Source: Paenibacillus sp.
GTDB lineage: Bacteria > Bacillota > Bacilli > Paenibacillales > Paenibacillaceae
Direction: 5' to 3'
Assembly: GCA_029256665.1 (NCBI GenBank)
Contig: JAQSXN010000419.1
Location: forward strand, 1 to 6,855
Length of the DNA stretch: 6,855 nucleotides
How positions within the stretch are numbered: position 1 is the first letter of the stretch; each line of letters starts with the position of its first letter. Positions 6,779-6,855 of this stretch are shown here, one piece after another. Made by a program: the position numbers and the translations under genes. The notes beneath the pieces are model-generated. The model did not search any database. It had not been told where the DNA came from and was given only the letters and a program-made list of their open reading frames with translations.

Positions 6779-6787
6779 TCCCCTTTT
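6779..6787 (-). promoter_or_regulatory. Ribosome binding site of the nuclease-helicase gene
   Basis: AAAAGGGGA on the minus strand lies 7 nt before the GTG at 6771. No better purine run precedes any later ATG near the N-terminus, so the GTG start is favoured. Confidence 0.5.
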
Positions 6788-6788
6788 A

Positions 6789-6800
6789 GAACATTTGTTC
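6789..6800 (-). promoter_or_regulatory. LexA (DinR) operator, SOS box
   Basis: GAACAAATGTTC on the minus strand is an exact fit to the core of the Gram-positive LexA consensus, CGAAC-RNRY-GTTCG, with both half-sites GAAC and GTTC intact. Only the outermost bases differ (G before, T after). It lies just downstream of the -10 region and 17 bp before the GTG start, where bound LexA would block transcription. A DNA-repair helicase is a natural SOS target. Confidence 0.8.
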
Positions 6801-6804
6801 CGCC

Positions 6805-6839
6805 ATTGTATCATACTTTCGAAAGGAGTATCCCGGCAA
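6805..6839 (-). promoter_or_regulatory. Promoter of the nuclease-helicase gene
   Basis: Two overlapping readings exist. One is -35 TTGCCG (6839-6834), an 18-bp spacer and -10 TATGAT (6815-6810). The other is an extended -10, TGATACAAT, with TACAAT at 6810-6805 and a poor -35. Either puts the transcription start within a few bases of the SOS box (6789-6800), as expected for LexA repression. Confidence 0.55.
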
Positions 6840-6855
6840 CCTTGCAAAAGCAACA

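Noticed and set aside
1..6855. CRISPR array, IS element, tRNA or rRNA genes
   Set aside because: No spaced direct repeats, terminal inverted repeats with a transposase, cloverleaf or rRNA-like stretches were seen.

Overview
The window looks like chromosomal DNA from a GC-rich Gram-positive bacterium of the Bacillales, most likely Paenibacillaceae (Paenibacillus/Cohnella-like). This is inferred from strong AGGAGG-type ribosome binding sites, GTG starts, a Bacillus-type LexA operator, intrinsic terminators with long T-tracts, and two proteins very like the YheI/YheH (BmrC/BmrD) pair of Bacillus subtilis. All supported genes lie on the minus strand, so the window reads from right to left.

Right part (about 4355-6840): a promoter with a perfect-core LexA (SOS) box, then a large gene joining an N-terminal PD-(D/E)XK (RecB/Cas4-like) nuclease to an XPD/DinG-type iron-sulfur helicase. 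In this copy the reading frame breaks inside helicase motif VI, at a short tandem run of three GGCG units. Four units would restore the Q-x-x-G-R motif and a normal C-terminus ending at 4355.

Middle part (about 3939-4342): a promoter just past the helicase end starts a leader of about 370 nt. The leader holds a candidate 31-codon leader peptide, a 13-bp hairpin, a candidate antiterminator helix and a textbook Rho-independent terminator about 80 nt before the first transporter gene. This layout fits transcription attenuation, the mode known for B. subtilis bmrCD, where translation of the bmrB leader peptide controls readthrough on exposure to ribosome-targeting drugs.

Left part (109-3938): two adjacent half-transporter genes, bmrC-like then bmrD-like, 32 bp apart, forming a heterodimeric multidrug ABC exporter with one degenerate and one consensus ATP site. 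A bidirectional terminator at 35-89 closes the operon. Bases 1-34 hold nothing I can call.

The transporter itself is a known type. The points most worth a second look are the leader switch, the SOS box on the nuclease-helicase, and the repeat-associated frame break in that helicase.
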